64,000 nt of DNA from Algoriphagus sp. Y33 (lineage in GTDB: Bacteria > Bacteroidota > Bacteroidia > Cytophagales > Cyclobacteriaceae): assembly GCF_014838715.1 (NCBI RefSeq), contig NZ_CP061947.1, positions 1 to 64,000 on the forward strand, in the 5' to 3' direction. This document shows positions 1 to 9,446 of the stretch, one piece after another. A program made the position numbers and the translations under genes. Numbering within the stretch: the stretch's first letter is position 1; each line of letters begins with the position of its first letter. The notes under the pieces are model-generated. The model searched no databases and was not told where the DNA came from. It worked only from the letters and a program-made list of their open reading frames with translations.

Positions 1-1419
1 ATGAGTTCAGAAGCTAGCGCCGTTTGGAATGAATGTTTACGTGTTATCGAACAGCACGTCAATGAGCAGAGCTTTTCAACTTGGTTTAAGCCCATTAATC
101 CCGTCAAACTTGAAGGTACTTCGCTGACCATTCAGGTTCCGAGTCAATTCTTCTACGAATGGCTGGAGGATAATTATGTACAGGAATTAAAGATTGCCAT
201 TAAAACCACTTTGGGGCAGAGCGGAAGATTGGAATATGCTGTGGTAGTAGATCGGGGAAACTCATCGAATCAGCCTTACGTGGTTTCGTTTCCTCAGGGA
301 AATACAGGGAATAAGAAATCTCAAGCTCCTGTAGAACCTGATAAGACCCCTTTTGAGATGAAGTCGCTTAATGCGGAAGCATTGACGAATAGTAATCTCA
401 ATCCTACGTATACTTTTACCACTTATATAGAGGGAGATTGTAACAGACTGGCGAGATCAGCAGGTTTTGCTGTAGCGACAAAGCCTGGAATTACTTCTTT
501 TAACCCCCTGATGGTCTATGGTGGAGTAGGGTTGGGCAAAACTCACCTTGTCCAGGCAATCGGTAACGAGATCAAAAATGGTCCTGAAGACAAATTTGTG
601 TTGTATGTTTCTTCGGAGAAATTCGTAAATCAATTCATGGATTCCATCAAGGATGGAAATGTGAAAAGCTTTACCAATTTCTACATGCAAGTGGATGTTT
701 TGATAATTGATGATATTCAATTTTTGGCTGGAAAGGACAGAACTCAGGAAATGTTTTTCCATATTTTTAATCACCTTCATCAAAGTAAGAAGCAAATCAT
801 TATGACTTCGGATTGTCCACCTAGGGATCTGAAAGGCTTAGAGGAGCGACTGCTTTCCCGATTCAAATGGGGATTGACGGCTGATTTGCAAATGCCTGAT
901 TTTGAGACTAGAGTGGCGATTATTCGTAGGAAAATGCAATCTGAGGGCATTATAATTCCTGACGATGTGGTAGAATACCTTGCTTACACAGTAGACACCA
1001 ATGTCCGTGAATTGGAAGGAATTCTTATTTCACTTATTGCGCATGCTTCTTTAAACCGTGTAGAAATCAGCTTGGAACTTGCAAAGACTGTGATGAAGAA
1101 TATCATCAAGGATATAGAAACGGAAGTTGGAGTTGATTTTATTCAAAAGACTGTTTCGGAATATTATGGAATTGCACTTGATGATCTCAAGGCGAAAACG
1201 CGTAAAAAAGAAATAGTAACTGCTCGTCAGGTGGCTATGTATTTTTGCAAAGAATTCACCAACCATTCTTTAAAATCAATAGGTTACCATTTTGGTGGAA
1301 GGGACCACTCTACAGTGATTCACGCGGTACAAACGGTGAATGATATCATGGAGACGGATAATTCATTCCGAAATGCTGTGCTGGAATTGAAGAAAAAGTT
1401 TAAGATGAGGTCTTATTGA
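1..1419 (+). CDS. dnaA: Chromosomal replication initiator protein DnaA
   Basis: DnaA binds DnaA boxes at oriC, opens the duplex and recruits the replicative helicase. The 472-aa protein has the full domain order: an N-terminal helicase-interaction domain (about residues 1-85), a variable linker (85-130), an AAA+ ATPase core with Walker A GGVGLGKT at 174-181 and a Walker B/DnaA signature LIIDDIQFLAG near 233-243, and a C-terminal DNA-binding domain ending with the DnaA signature GGRDHSTVIHAV. The length is normal for the family. The ATG is base 1 of the window, which suggests the assembly was rotated to this gene. The 224 bases after it hold no clear cluster of TTATCCACA-type boxes, so the origin may lie upstream, outside the window. 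No dnaN follows. Confidence 0.99.
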   Translation: MSSEASAVWNECLRVIEQHVNEQSFSTWFKPINPVKLEGTSLTIQVPSQFFYEWLEDNYVQELKIAIKTTLGQSGRLEYAVVVDRGNSSNQPYVVSFPQGNTGNKKSQAPVEPDKTPFEMKSLNAEALTNSNLNPTYTFTTYIEGDCNRLARSAGFAVATKPGITSFNPLMVYGGVGLGKTHLVQAIGNEIKNGPEDKFVLYVSSEKFVNQFMDSIKDGNVKSFTNFYMQVDVLIIDDIQFLAGKDRTQEMFFHIFNHLHQSKKQIIMTSDCPPRDLKGLEERLLSRFKWGLTADLQMPDFETRVAIIRRKMQSEGIIIPDDVVEYLAYTVDTNVRELEGILISLIAHASLNRVEISLELAKTVMKNIIKDIETEVGVDFIQKTVSEYYGIALDDLKAKTRKKEIVTARQVAMYFCKEFTNHSLKSIGYHFGGRDHSTVIHAVQTVNDIMETDNSFRNAVLELKKKFKMRSY

Positions 1420-1625
1420 TACATCCGATTATCCTCGATTATATAATTGGCTATTTTCTCTTCGCTTTACCCGGACGGAAGACCGAAGACAGGTGACCGA
1501 AGTAGTGTAAATTTAGAGTTAAGCTTTTTTTAGCTTGTCCTAACTTCAAACTAGCTTTAAATCAGGTTGATAATATTTTTTTTCTACAGCCTTTTTCTAC
1601 TTACTTATCACAAAAGTTACTGTTG

Positions 1626-1642
1626 ACTTACCTTGGGTAAGT
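1626..1642. repeat. Small inverted repeat after the HI0074-like gene
   Basis: A 7-bp perfect inverted repeat (ACTTACC / GGTAAGT) with a 3-base loop sits directly beyond the stop codon of the minus-strand gene at 1644-2060. It has no strong T-tract, so it may be a weak terminator or chance. Confidence 0.3.
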
Positions 1643-1643
1643 T

Positions 1644-2060
1644 CTATTCATTCAATTTTTTGCCCATGGTGTCTTCGAATCGCAGTAGCAGTCTGATGTA
1701 CTTCTTTTTGATGTTTTCCAAGAATTTCTCCTGAGTGTCAATAGGATAAACAGGGTTGTATTGAATTCTGTCTATGACGATGTCCAGCCACGCTTTTCCG
1801 TCATCGATTAGGTCTGCATGAAAAGCTTCCACTGTCAAATCTCTTGAACCCGAGAAAGGGCCTTTTCCGAGCTGTATTAGATACTTGGTAATTACAGTCA
1901 GTGCCAATTCGTGAGTTTTTTCAAAATGCCTCAAGAGATCTCTTGATTGCGCTTCGTTCAACTTTCCGTTTTTTGCACGACTTCCATAGTCAGTGAGGTC
2001 AGCCAATGCAACGCTGAATTCTTCCAGACAGTTTTCGCAGGATTTTGTGACGGTTTTCAT
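1644..2060 (-). CDS. HI0074-like nucleotidyltransferase substrate-binding protein (HEPN-type)
   Basis: A 138-aa all-helical protein. It resembles the HI0074 family: an RxxFEKTHELAL-type helix near residues 45-56, a YLIQLG segment, the acidic DDGKAWLDIVIDR stretch and a C-terminal helical hairpin ending near the stop. In that family this subunit pairs with a minimal MNT-type nucleotidyltransferase, in modules often treated as toxin-antitoxin pairs. No nucleotidyltransferase gene adjoins it here: upstream is only an intergenic stretch before susD, downstream is dnaA. It is therefore an orphan copy, or its partner is elsewhere. It starts at the only plausible ATG. The family assignment is from motif pattern and could be wrong at the subfamily level. 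Confidence 0.6.
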   Translation of the reverse strand: MKTVTKSCENCLEEFSVALADLTDYGSRAKNGKLNEAQSRDLLRHFEKTHELALTVITKYLIQLGKGPFSGSRDLTVEAFHADLIDDGKAWLDIVIDRIQYNPVYPIDTQEKFLENIKKKYIRLLLRFEDTMGKKLNE

Positions 2061-2241
2061 GGGGTAGCTGTGTATGATCTGTGAGAGTTAAAATAACAAA
2101 ATTTGATGAATAAATTCTATTGTTAAAAAAATAGAATGCTAGGCCGGGTCTGGGCTTACATAATTAGCTCAAGTAAACCTTATACATTACAGAGTCATAA
2201 GATCAGGTAAATCAACTTGATTGACCAAGTTTAAAAGAAGA

Positions 2242-2271
2242 AAAAAGCCGGCTTTTTTAAGCCGGCTTTTT
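2242..2271 (-). terminator. Rho-independent terminator of the susCD operon
   Basis: A hairpin with GCCGGC stems (2247-2252 and 2261-2266), flanked by an A-run and a T-run that extend the stem. It lies 70 bases beyond the susD stop and reads as stem plus T-tract on the minus strand. Confidence 0.85.
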
Positions 2272-2340
2272 AAAATTAACCGTTTATGTTTTTTTAATAC
2301 AATTTCGGAACTAACTCATTTTTTGGTGTAAGATTTACTA

Positions 2341-3783
2341 TTAATTGCCTTTCCACCATAATGGAGTATCAGAACTATCTCCTCCAATAGCAGCGGCAGC
2401 AGAAGATCTGTTGGCCCCGTTCAGAGTTTGTTCGTTGATAGGGTAAATCAATCTTTGAGGAATGACTAGAGCACCAGCTCCTTCAATTGCAGGTGGCTGT
2501 AAATTTGGGGCATCTAGCCTTCTCCATTCTAACCATGCATCATAACCTCTATTGTATAAGGCAATCCATTTTTGGGTTCCAATAACATTTTTCCAGTCAC
2601 CCGCTGCACTACCATAAGCCACAGTGGGTTGAGCCAGATAAGCAACAGCTTCTGCGGAAGTCCCTCCCCAATATGTGATGGAAGCAGTAATAGCATTACT
2701 GTAGTGCGATTCAGCAGTTCCTCCTACGGCAAATCCTCTTTCCAGAGCTTCTGCCAATAAGAAACTAACTTCGGAATAGTCGAGCAACAGACCTTCATTG
2801 GTAGGATCTGCCACTTTCGCACTCACTGTAGAGAAGGCAGAGTAGCTATTAGGGTAGCCATATCTTCCTCCAATGTATTCTCCATTTACCAGAGAGAAAT
2901 ACTGCGCTCTCCTTGGATCACTCAGTTCGTTCATGGCATCAACCAAAGTGCTGGCAGCCACGTAATCTTCCCTTGCCGTAAATGGACCTTTTACAGCGTT
3001 AGAAACCGGGTTGTTGTTCGGCTGAGAAGTTAAATAAGGGAAAGTAGCGTTATCAGCATTGCTTGTAAACACATTAGGAGCAGCTGCCTCCACCAGTGTT
3101 TTGGCCTGTGACGGATCCACGTCCGCAATGACCATGGCCAACTTCAACTTGAGGGAATTACCAAACTTTACCCATTTTTCCATATCTCCTTCATATAGTA
3201 GATCTCCTCCAGCATAACCTGCGGCTGCGGGAGTAATCAAGCTCAACGCGTTGTTCAAACGTCCCAAGATCGTATTATAGGTAGTTTGAGCATCATCATA
3301 CACAGGTAGAGAATTTTCTGGATCGAGTGCTTCAGTGTAAGGAACATCTCCGAAAGTATTTAACAGAACAGACCAAGCATATACTTCCATGATCTCGATT
3401 TGAGCCAATTGATTATTCTTTACACTTTCGAGTGTGACGTTATCTTCCATCAGAAGTCTCTTGGACTCCTTGAGATCCATTAAGACATCGCGGTAAAGAC
3501 TTTGCCACATATTCTGTGGAATAAGTCTGGAGGTCATATTATACCTTGGCTCATCCAAATATTGGGTGGATGTCCAGTGCTGAACGTAGAACCTGTAGTT
3601 ATTAGAGTTAACACTCGCTGAAGTCAGCGCATCCGTCAGATTCTTAACTGCCCCGGTAAACAATGTTACGTGCGGGACATTTGTTGCATTTTTTTGATCT
3701 AGATTATAGTCATCCAGACCACTGACGCATGAAGATGCGACAAGGAGGGATGAGCACAATAGATTTACAATTATTTTTTTCAT
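2341..3783 (-). CDS. SusD/RagB-family nutrient-binding outer-membrane lipoprotein
   Basis: A 480-aa surface lipoprotein that acts as the lid or substrate-capture subunit over a SusC-type TonB-dependent channel. It starts with a lipoprotein signal peptide whose lipobox is VASSC (Cys near residue 19). The body has the helical TPR-like SusD fold pattern, including PYTEALDPE near 155 and the family C-terminus with PLWWKGN. The sequence style fits the SusD-like subgroup usually found with non-polysaccharide or peptide/oligomer uptake channels. It lies 10 bases downstream of the susC-like gene in one operon and is followed by a strong terminator. No glycoside hydrolase, anti-sigma factor or hybrid regulator adjoins the pair, so the substrate cannot be inferred. 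Confidence 0.95.
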   Translation of the reverse strand: MKKIIVNLLCSSLLVASSCVSGLDDYNLDQKNATNVPHVTLFTGAVKNLTDALTSASVNSNNYRFYVQHWTSTQYLDEPRYNMTSRLIPQNMWQSLYRDVLMDLKESKRLLMEDNVTLESVKNNQLAQIEIMEVYAWSVLLNTFGDVPYTEALDPENSLPVYDDAQTTYNTILGRLNNALSLITPAAAGYAGGDLLYEGDMEKWVKFGNSLKLKLAMVIADVDPSQAKTLVEAAAPNVFTSNADNATFPYLTSQPNNNPVSNAVKGPFTAREDYVAASTLVDAMNELSDPRRAQYFSLVNGEYIGGRYGYPNSYSAFSTVSAKVADPTNEGLLLDYSEVSFLLAEALERGFAVGGTAESHYSNAITASITYWGGTSAEAVAYLAQPTVAYGSAAGDWKNVIGTQKWIALYNRGYDAWLEWRRLDAPNLQPPAIEGAGALVIPQRLIYPINEQTLNGANRSSAAAAIGGDSSDTPLWWKGN

Positions 3784-3793
3784 TTCTGTGATT

Positions 3794-6700
3794 TTAGAAA
3801 TTTAATTTCACGTTAAACCCATAATTCCTCATAGCTGGATAGGCACCACTTTGATAGCCTCTTCCGGCATTTCCGGAACTCAAGCCTTCTTCAGGATCAG
3901 AATACTTCATGTTTTTATGGATGATCCATAGGTTACGGCCTACCAACTGTAAGTCGACTCCTTTGATCGCACTGTTGTTTCCAAATAGCGACTTAGGTAA
4001 AGAATAAGATAGGATAAGCTCTCTCAGTTTGACATAGCTACCGTCATATACATACCATGCCCTCGGAGCCCCAATATAGTTGTTAGCGGCATATCCAAAT
4101 GGAGTAAGTCCATCTCCGTCCTGATTTTCGGCATAGATGTCGTTAGGCGTGCCATCTGCTTTTACCCCAGGCAACAATATTCCCCCACCTTCAGAAACAG
4201 GAAGTCGAGAAGGATTACCTCTGTCATTTAAGCCTGCGGATTCGGGATAAAGTCCTGTCGCTTCACCGTACCACTGGTCAAGCGACCATACGTCACCGCC
4301 CTTACGGATATCGATTAGGAAGGCAAGGGATACCCCCTTGTAAGTAAAAGTATTGTTGATACCTCCCAACCAGTCGGGGTTAGGATCCCCAATGATCGTA
4401 CTGGCATTTCCATCTACCATATAATAGCCGTTCTCATCGACAGTTCTTTCTCCATTGGTGTATACAAAGTCATTACCCCGGATTACACCGTAAGGCTGTC
4501 CAACAGCAGCATTGACAGATACCCCGCCCTGAAAGGATGCCAAAGGAATATTGTCCACTTGGTTATCCCCCTCACCGTACAGGCTGATCACCTCGTTTCG
4601 GTTGCGGGAAAAGTTAAGTCGAAGATCCCAAGTGAAATTGTTGGTCTGGATAGGTGTAACGTAGGCACTTACTTCTATACCTTTATTTTTCATTTCACCT
4701 GCGTTCACATATCTTCGGGTGTAACCTGAAGCAGAGGTAACGTTCACAGGTAAGATTTGGTCGATTGTGCTCGACTCATACACTGTGAAGTCAAATCCAA
4801 ACAAGCTATTGAAGAAATCCATTTCCAGACCGGCCTCAAAGCTCTTCTGTCTTTCTGGCTTCAAACTGGAGTTATTCTTAGTGTTTGGAAGCGAAAAAAT
4901 CGGAATAGAGCCAAAGCCGGTAGGCTTGTCATAGATATCATAGATACTCAATGGATCAGCATCATTACCTACCTCGGCGTAATTTGCTCTGATTTTACCG
5001 TGGGAAATCCATGAAACGCTTTTAAAGGCATCCGTAAGTACGTAGTTTGCACCTACTGCAGGGTAGAAATAGGTATTGTCTCCATCTGGCAGTGTAGTGG
5101 ATTTATCTTGGCGAGCTGACAATTCAAGGAAAAGCTTCTCCTTGTAGCCAAAGTTGGCATTGGCAAACACACCATCAACACCTCTTCGGAAATACTCCTC
5201 TTGTGGTGGATTAATAGGATTGACGGAGTTAGACAGTGAATACAGCCCGGGAACGACAAGTCCGCCATTGGTACTTGCGCGTATTGAGCTGGTCTCTTCT
5301 CTACGTATATTACCTCCCAGGAGACCGTTAAAGGAGAAGCTTTCGGAAATATTCTTGTTGAAGCTCAACATCAAATCATAGTTGGATTCCTTATGTTCCC
5401 TATTGTATCTGGCGTATTGACTTACGGCAGTACTTCCCACGGCCAATCGCTCTTCCTGCATATCCGTGGTGGAGTTCAGGGTAGTTCTACCCATGATGCT
5501 CATCCAATCGGTAAGTTTGTAATTGAGCATGACATAGCCATAGATATTGTCCCTTTCGTCATTGGAGTAATTTTCCCAAGCTGACCAATAAGGATTGTCA
5601 GAATAGATGGGGCCTGTATTGGAAGCATTCCAGTTCCAGGTTTCATTCTGCCGATTTCTGAGGTAGGCGGCCTCCTGTTCTTTGATGTCCACGTTGGTCT
5701 GCCACCATTGTCTAAAAGTCTGGTTAGGATTTCTACCATTGTATCCTGTTCCATATCTGCCCATACCCTTGGTGTTGGTGTAGTTTGCTGAAGCACTCAC
5801 TGTCAGCTTCTCGGTAGCATTATAAGAAGCAGTGAAGTTGATCATGTTCTTATCAATGTTACTGTTTGGAAGGTTACCTTTAATGTCGTTTCTGGTGTAG
5901 CCAAGGTTAAAGGTAGTCTCATCTCCACCTCCGCTTATGGTTATACTCTGATTAGAATTTAAGCCTGTCTCGTAAAATGTACTCGGATCATTTGCAGCCG
6001 GAAGCCAAGCCCGGGTTTTACCAAAGTTAGGAGAGGTCGGGTCGATTGCATCCCATTGATAAACCTGCAAGTTTGGATCAAAGGCAGGTCCGTAGGATGC
6101 ATCATCCTGAAACCTTACGACCGGTGCTACCCCACTGCCCAGATCCTGGGAAGTCCTGAATCCTGGGAAATAACCTGCACCATATTCCTTCTGGTATTCT
6201 ACAAAAGTGCTCTTATCAATGCTGCTCCAGATGACACCACTGTTTACAGCGATATTCATGCTGTTCTTTTTACCTTTCTTGGTTGTAATCATAATCACAC
6301 CATTTGCTGCCCGTGAACCATACAAGGCTGTCGCAGCAGCCCCTTTCAGTACATTGACAGACTCAATGTTGTCAGGGTTGATGTCAGCCGCGGCATTTCC
6401 GTAATCCACTCCTACACCACCGGCTTGCTGGCCAGCGGTATTGTTGTTTGCATTACTTACAGGAACACCATCGATTACAAACAAGGCCTGATTATTTCCC
6501 GAAATAGAGGAATAACCACGGATGACAACATTGGTGGATCCTCCCATGGTATTGTTGGTACGGATGTCCAACCCGGCAACTTTGCCAGAAAGCGTGCTCA
6601 CAAAATCCGCTGATCTAGCCCTTGATACCTGATCTCCTTTCACCTCTTGGGCAGAATAGGCGAGTTCATTTCTGTTTCTTACGACCCCTAAGGCCGTTAC

Positions 6701-7018
6701 TACCACTTCCGACAATTCCGCAGCATCATAGTCCAATATAACATCGATGACGGTCCGACCACCCACCGGTACTTCTTGGGTAGCCATGCCTATAAACGAG
6801 AAGACCAAAACTTCTCCTTCGGCCGGCAAGCTTATGGAATACTTGCCTTCCAAATCTGTCACGGCACCTACATTGGTGCCTTTTACCAGGATACTTACAC
6901 CGGGGATCAGACTCCCGTCCTCGGCAGAAGTAACCTTTCCTGTCACTGATGTAGTTTGAGCAAAAGAATATTGCAAAAACATACATAGTAAGAAGGTTAA
7001 TAGTACACTTTTTTTCAT
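3794..7018 (-). CDS. SusC/RagA-family TonB-linked outer-membrane protein
   Basis: A 1074-aa outer-membrane beta-barrel transporter energised by TonB. The order seen is: signal peptide (1-20, ending SFAQ), a carboxypeptidase-D regulatory-like beta-sandwich (about 22-105, starting TSVTGKVTSAEDGSLIPGV), a plug domain with the SusC signature VLKGAAATALYGSRAANGVI near 225-245, then a long beta-barrel ending in an aromatic-rich strand NYGFNVKLNF. It is encoded just upstream of its SusD partner. The upstream region (7019-7110) is AT-rich and presumably carries the operon promoter, but no box was assigned. The cargo is unknown. Confidence 0.97.
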   Translation of the reverse strand: MKKSVLLTFLLCMFLQYSFAQTTSVTGKVTSAEDGSLIPGVSILVKGTNVGAVTDLEGKYSISLPAEGEVLVFSFIGMATQEVPVGGRTVIDVILDYDAAELSEVVVTALGVVRNRNELAYSAQEVKGDQVSRARSADFVSTLSGKVAGLDIRTNNTMGGSTNVVIRGYSSISGNNQALFVIDGVPVSNANNNTAGQQAGGVGVDYGNAAADINPDNIESVNVLKGAAATALYGSRAANGVIMITTKKGKKNSMNIAVNSGVIWSSIDKSTFVEYQKEYGAGYFPGFRTSQDLGSGVAPVVRFQDDASYGPAFDPNLQVYQWDAIDPTSPNFGKTRAWLPAANDPSTFYETGLNSNQSITISGGGDETTFNLGYTRNDIKGNLPNSNIDKNMINFTASYNATEKLTVSASANYTNTKGMGRYGTGYNGRNPNQTFRQWWQTNVDIKEQEAAYLRNRQNETWNWNASNTGPIYSDNPYWSAWENYSNDERDNIYGYVMLNYKLTDWMSIMGRTTLNSTTDMQEERLAVGSTAVSQYARYNREHKESNYDLMLSFNKNISESFSFNGLLGGNIRREETSSIRASTNGGLVVPGLYSLSNSVNPINPPQEEYFRRGVDGVFANANFGYKEKLFLELSARQDKSTTLPDGDNTYFYPAVGANYVLTDAFKSVSWISHGKIRANYAEVGNDADPLSIYDIYDKPTGFGSIPIFSLPNTKNNSSLKPERQKSFEAGLEMDFFNSLFGFDFTVYESSTIDQILPVNVTSASGYTRRYVNAGEMKNKGIEVSAYVTPIQTNNFTWDLRLNFSRNRNEVISLYGEGDNQVDNIPLASFQGGVSVNAAVGQPYGVIRGNDFVYTNGERTVDENGYYMVDGNASTIIGDPNPDWLGGINNTFTYKGVSLAFLIDIRKGGDVWSLDQWYGEATGLYPESAGLNDRGNPSRLPVSEGGGILLPGVKADGTPNDIYAENQDGDGLTPFGYAANNYIGAPRAWYVYDGSYVKLRELILSYSLPKSLFGNNSAIKGVDLQLVGRNLWIIHKNMKYSDPEEGLSSGNAGRGYQSGAYPAMRNYGFNVKLNF

Positions 7019-7694
7019 TATGCAATTGATTTAAATTAGACCGAAATATAAAGAATATTTCATAAAAAAATTATGATTCATTAACATATTGGTTTTATCC
7101 TGAATTTTTTGGTTCTAATCTGGGTTTAATGGAATCGCTGCCCTGAATCAAAAAGATGTTTGAGAAGAATCTTTGCGAAAAAAATCAACTAATTGGAGCA
7201 AGATTGGGTAGAAGAGCAGGCCGGTATGCTTTTGAGAGAGGAATCACTGAAATTAATAAATTCCAATCCAAGAAATACAAGTAACTTCTCACTTTCTCAA
7301 AATTGCCATCAGTGATTCTACTGATTTTTTCTCTGCCAGTTACTTCTAAGGGTCTCTCTTCGCCAGCCGTAAATAAGGAAAGAATGGTACCGAATTTCAT
7401 CAATAATCTTTTCAGACTTATCCGCCCCTATTCCGGAAAGCCATTCAGCATATGGACTTTTGTGCTAGAAACGGGATTTTTCTCCATAACAGGTCTGGGA
7501 TAAAACCGATGTTCCTCCACCCATAACCCACAAGTCACCTCCTACTAAATAAAGACTACGCTGTTGCCAATACCTTAGGTGGACAGTATGCAGTAGACGT
7601 TGGTGTACTAAATGTACCAGAGGATTCCCTGTCTTCCTGTGCATACAGATACTGTTTAGAAAATGGAAGTAGATACATCGGGATGTCTTATCAG

Positions 7695-7749
7695 TCTTTC
7701 CGATGGAGCAGAACTAAGGTTGACCATCGCAAGATAATTTACACCTTCC
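7695..7749 (+). pseudogene. Relic of a ctpA-like S41 protease gene
   Basis: These 55 bases match the reverse complement of 33111-33165, inside the intact S41 protease gene of this window, with only 5 mismatches by eye. The frame reads SLSDGAELRLTIAR-stop-FTPS against DLSDGAELRLTIARYFTPS in the intact protein; the Tyr codon TAT has become TAA. Weaker similarity may reach back to about 7665. After 7749 the match stops abruptly. It is a fragment of a paralogue or a copied piece, not a functional gene. Confidence 0.8.
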
Positions 7750-8041
7750 ATTTTATCAGGGATCAATGATTTGGTGCTGACGAAAGAAGAACTTGATCCA
7801 GCTGCCCCGGATCTTCTGCCTGTCTTACTTTAGAATTCAGAGAATTTCATTGAGCGGGATCAAACTCAATCTTTTGATTGGAAATCCTCAGATGTGGATG
7901 ATGAATATGTGGTTTAGGTAGCTGAGCTAACAAAGGATGGCACCTCGCAACAGTTGTATGAACCTTTGTCAATCTTACCAATATCCATTCGTCGATTTTA
8001 AAGATTGCACCGCCTTGGAGTAGGAATTTGAAGTTAGGGAT

Positions 8042-8067
8042 GCTCCTGAAAATGAATTTTCAGGAGC
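8042..8067 (+). terminator. Hairpin terminator at the end of the decayed region
   Basis: A 12-bp perfect stem (GCTCCTGAAAAT / ATTTTCAGGAGC) with a 2-base loop, followed by TTAATTTTTTAT. It was probably the terminator of the plus-strand gene now decayed upstream. Confidence 0.75.
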
Positions 8068-8363
8068 TTAATTTTTTATGCACTTGATTTACAAATCATT
8101 GCTTTTCATTAAATAAAAATAATTCATAGTTATGATTGCTGGAGGAATTTTGCTATATTTTAAATGTGTATCTGAACTTACGAACTTTGAATTAATGCTG
8201 GAGGTTCAAATTTAGCAATTCCCTTTTTTTAGACGGTTTCAGGGAATTTTTTCAGTAAAGAGCCAGGCATAATTCTAGTATGGGCATTCATGCGGATATA
8301 CGTAATATTTTATTCATGTACTTCGTGTTTCTATATTATTTATCATTTTAACTAGCCCTAATT

Positions 8364-9239
8364 ATGAAAAATTTAATGTACAAGGTTATTTTCGCTTTGT
8401 TTTTACTCGTGCCGGTTATATCAAGTTTTTCGCAGACCTGTGTGATTTCTGGACATAGCGATATAAATGTAAATCAGACTAAAACTTATTCAACATCTGC
8501 CACTTCAGGTGCAGGTTATTTTTGGTCAACAACCGGTGGGTTGACAATTGTAGGTTCAAATACCGGAACTAGTGTGTCAGTTAAAGGTGTTTCTAGTGGA
8601 CTTGGCCAAGTTTGTGTCACAAAGTACAAAGCGGGCTCAGAACCTTGTTGTGAATGCATTCCTGTTGATTGTAGGGCATGCCCATCTGCTCCGACAATTT
8701 TTGAAGGTACTTGTGGTGGATACCCATCAGTTCATCCTCACTGGAGATATGGTTTGCTTGAATCAGTATCTTCAGGATCAGGTACTTATAGTTGGTCTGG
8801 AACTAATTTTGTATTTGATACCCCTACTAATCAAGAGTGGGTCACTGGAAGGCCTACTGCGAGTGGGAATTTCACCATTACGTGTACCGTTACGTATAAT
8901 TGTACCCCTTCAGGAAGTGTGACTTATAATGTTTCGAAAACAATTCATACCAGCGATTGTATATCACCATTTGATATGCAGATGTCTGTTGTTTATCCTA
9001 ACCCTGTAACTTCTTCCGCAACTGTAAAATATGTTTTGCCTGAGGAAGGGGATGTCAATGCTATAATTATGTCTGACCTAGGGGAAAAGGTAGCTGTTTT
9101 GATTTCATCAGAACATCAGGATAAAGGGGAGTATGAAATGTTGATATCTGAGGATAACTTTCAAAAAAATGGAGTCTATATATTGAATATATATCTGAAC
9201 AATGAAATGATATCACAGCAAAAAATAATAAAGGAATAA
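8364..9239 (+). CDS. Secreted protein with a C-terminal type IX secretion sorting domain
   Basis: A 291-aa secreted protein. It has a signal peptide (about 1-24, ending SSFSQ), a Ser/Thr/Gly-rich central part with PKD/Ig-like repeats (TKTYSTSATSGAGYFWSTTGG; later GTYSWSGTNFVFDTP) and several Cys residues including a CCECIPVDCRAC cluster near 95-107. A C-terminal beta-sandwich domain begins VVYPNPVTSSATVKY near 213 and ends QQKIIKE; this is the pattern of the type A T9SS C-terminal sorting domain. It is therefore predicted to be exported by Sec, then across the outer membrane by the Por/T9 system and anchored or released. It stands alone, with a 15-bp hairpin after it. Its function beyond adhesion-like architecture is unknown. 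Confidence 0.85.
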   Translation: MKNLMYKVIFALFLLVPVISSFSQTCVISGHSDINVNQTKTYSTSATSGAGYFWSTTGGLTIVGSNTGTSVSVKGVSSGLGQVCVTKYKAGSEPCCECIPVDCRACPSAPTIFEGTCGGYPSVHPHWRYGLLESVSSGSGTYSWSGTNFVFDTPTNQEWVTGRPTASGNFTITCTVTYNCTPSGSVTYNVSKTIHTSDCISPFDMQMSVVYPNPVTSSATVKYVLPEEGDVNAIIMSDLGEKVAVLISSEHQDKGEYEMLISEDNFQKNGVYILNIYLNNEMISQQKIIKE

Positions 9240-9386
9240 GAATGTCCTATGAGGGAAATTAGGTAGGGTGATGGAAGTTTATTCTGCCAAGAGACTAACT
9301 GTTTTTTTGCATTAAAATTCAGGTGATGGCTACATTCCTCTAGTCTTTGACGAAATTTTAGAAAGAAGTTCCAATAATTTTTAAAC

Positions 9387-9427
9387 AGTAATGGCCTATC
9401 CTGAAATTTTTGGGATAGGCCATTACT
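9387..9427. terminator. Bidirectional hairpin between converging genes
   Basis: A 15-bp perfect stem (AGTAATGGCCTATCC with its complement at 9413-9427) and an 11-base loop lies between the plus-strand T9SS cargo gene and the minus-strand htrA gene. A T-run follows on the plus strand (9437-9444). It likely terminates both. Confidence 0.7.
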
Positions 9428-9446
9428 ATACTGATGTTTTTTTTAT

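Larger units (their letters stand above)
7019..8363. other. Gene-poor stretch holding decayed coding sequence
   Basis: 1.3 kb without an intact gene. Both strands show short stretches that read like protein but are broken by stops and frame changes. On the minus strand 7185-7550 gives fragments such as YAEWLSGIGADKSEK and GEERPLEVTGREKI. On the plus strand 7530-7690 gives KDYAVANTLGGQYAVDVG, 7695-7749 matches the ctpA gene of this window, and 7750-8030 gives further interrupted coding-like sequence that ends at a good hairpin terminator (8042-8067). From 8070 to 8363 it is AT-rich and contains the presumed promoter of the following gene. I identify only the protease relic. Confidence 0.55.

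Noticed and set aside
7185..7503. Overlapping ORFs of 72 aa (minus) and 66 aa (plus) in the gap after susC.
   Set aside because: Overlap each other on opposite strands, have no recognised family, and sit in a region full of broken frames; treated as decay, not as genes.
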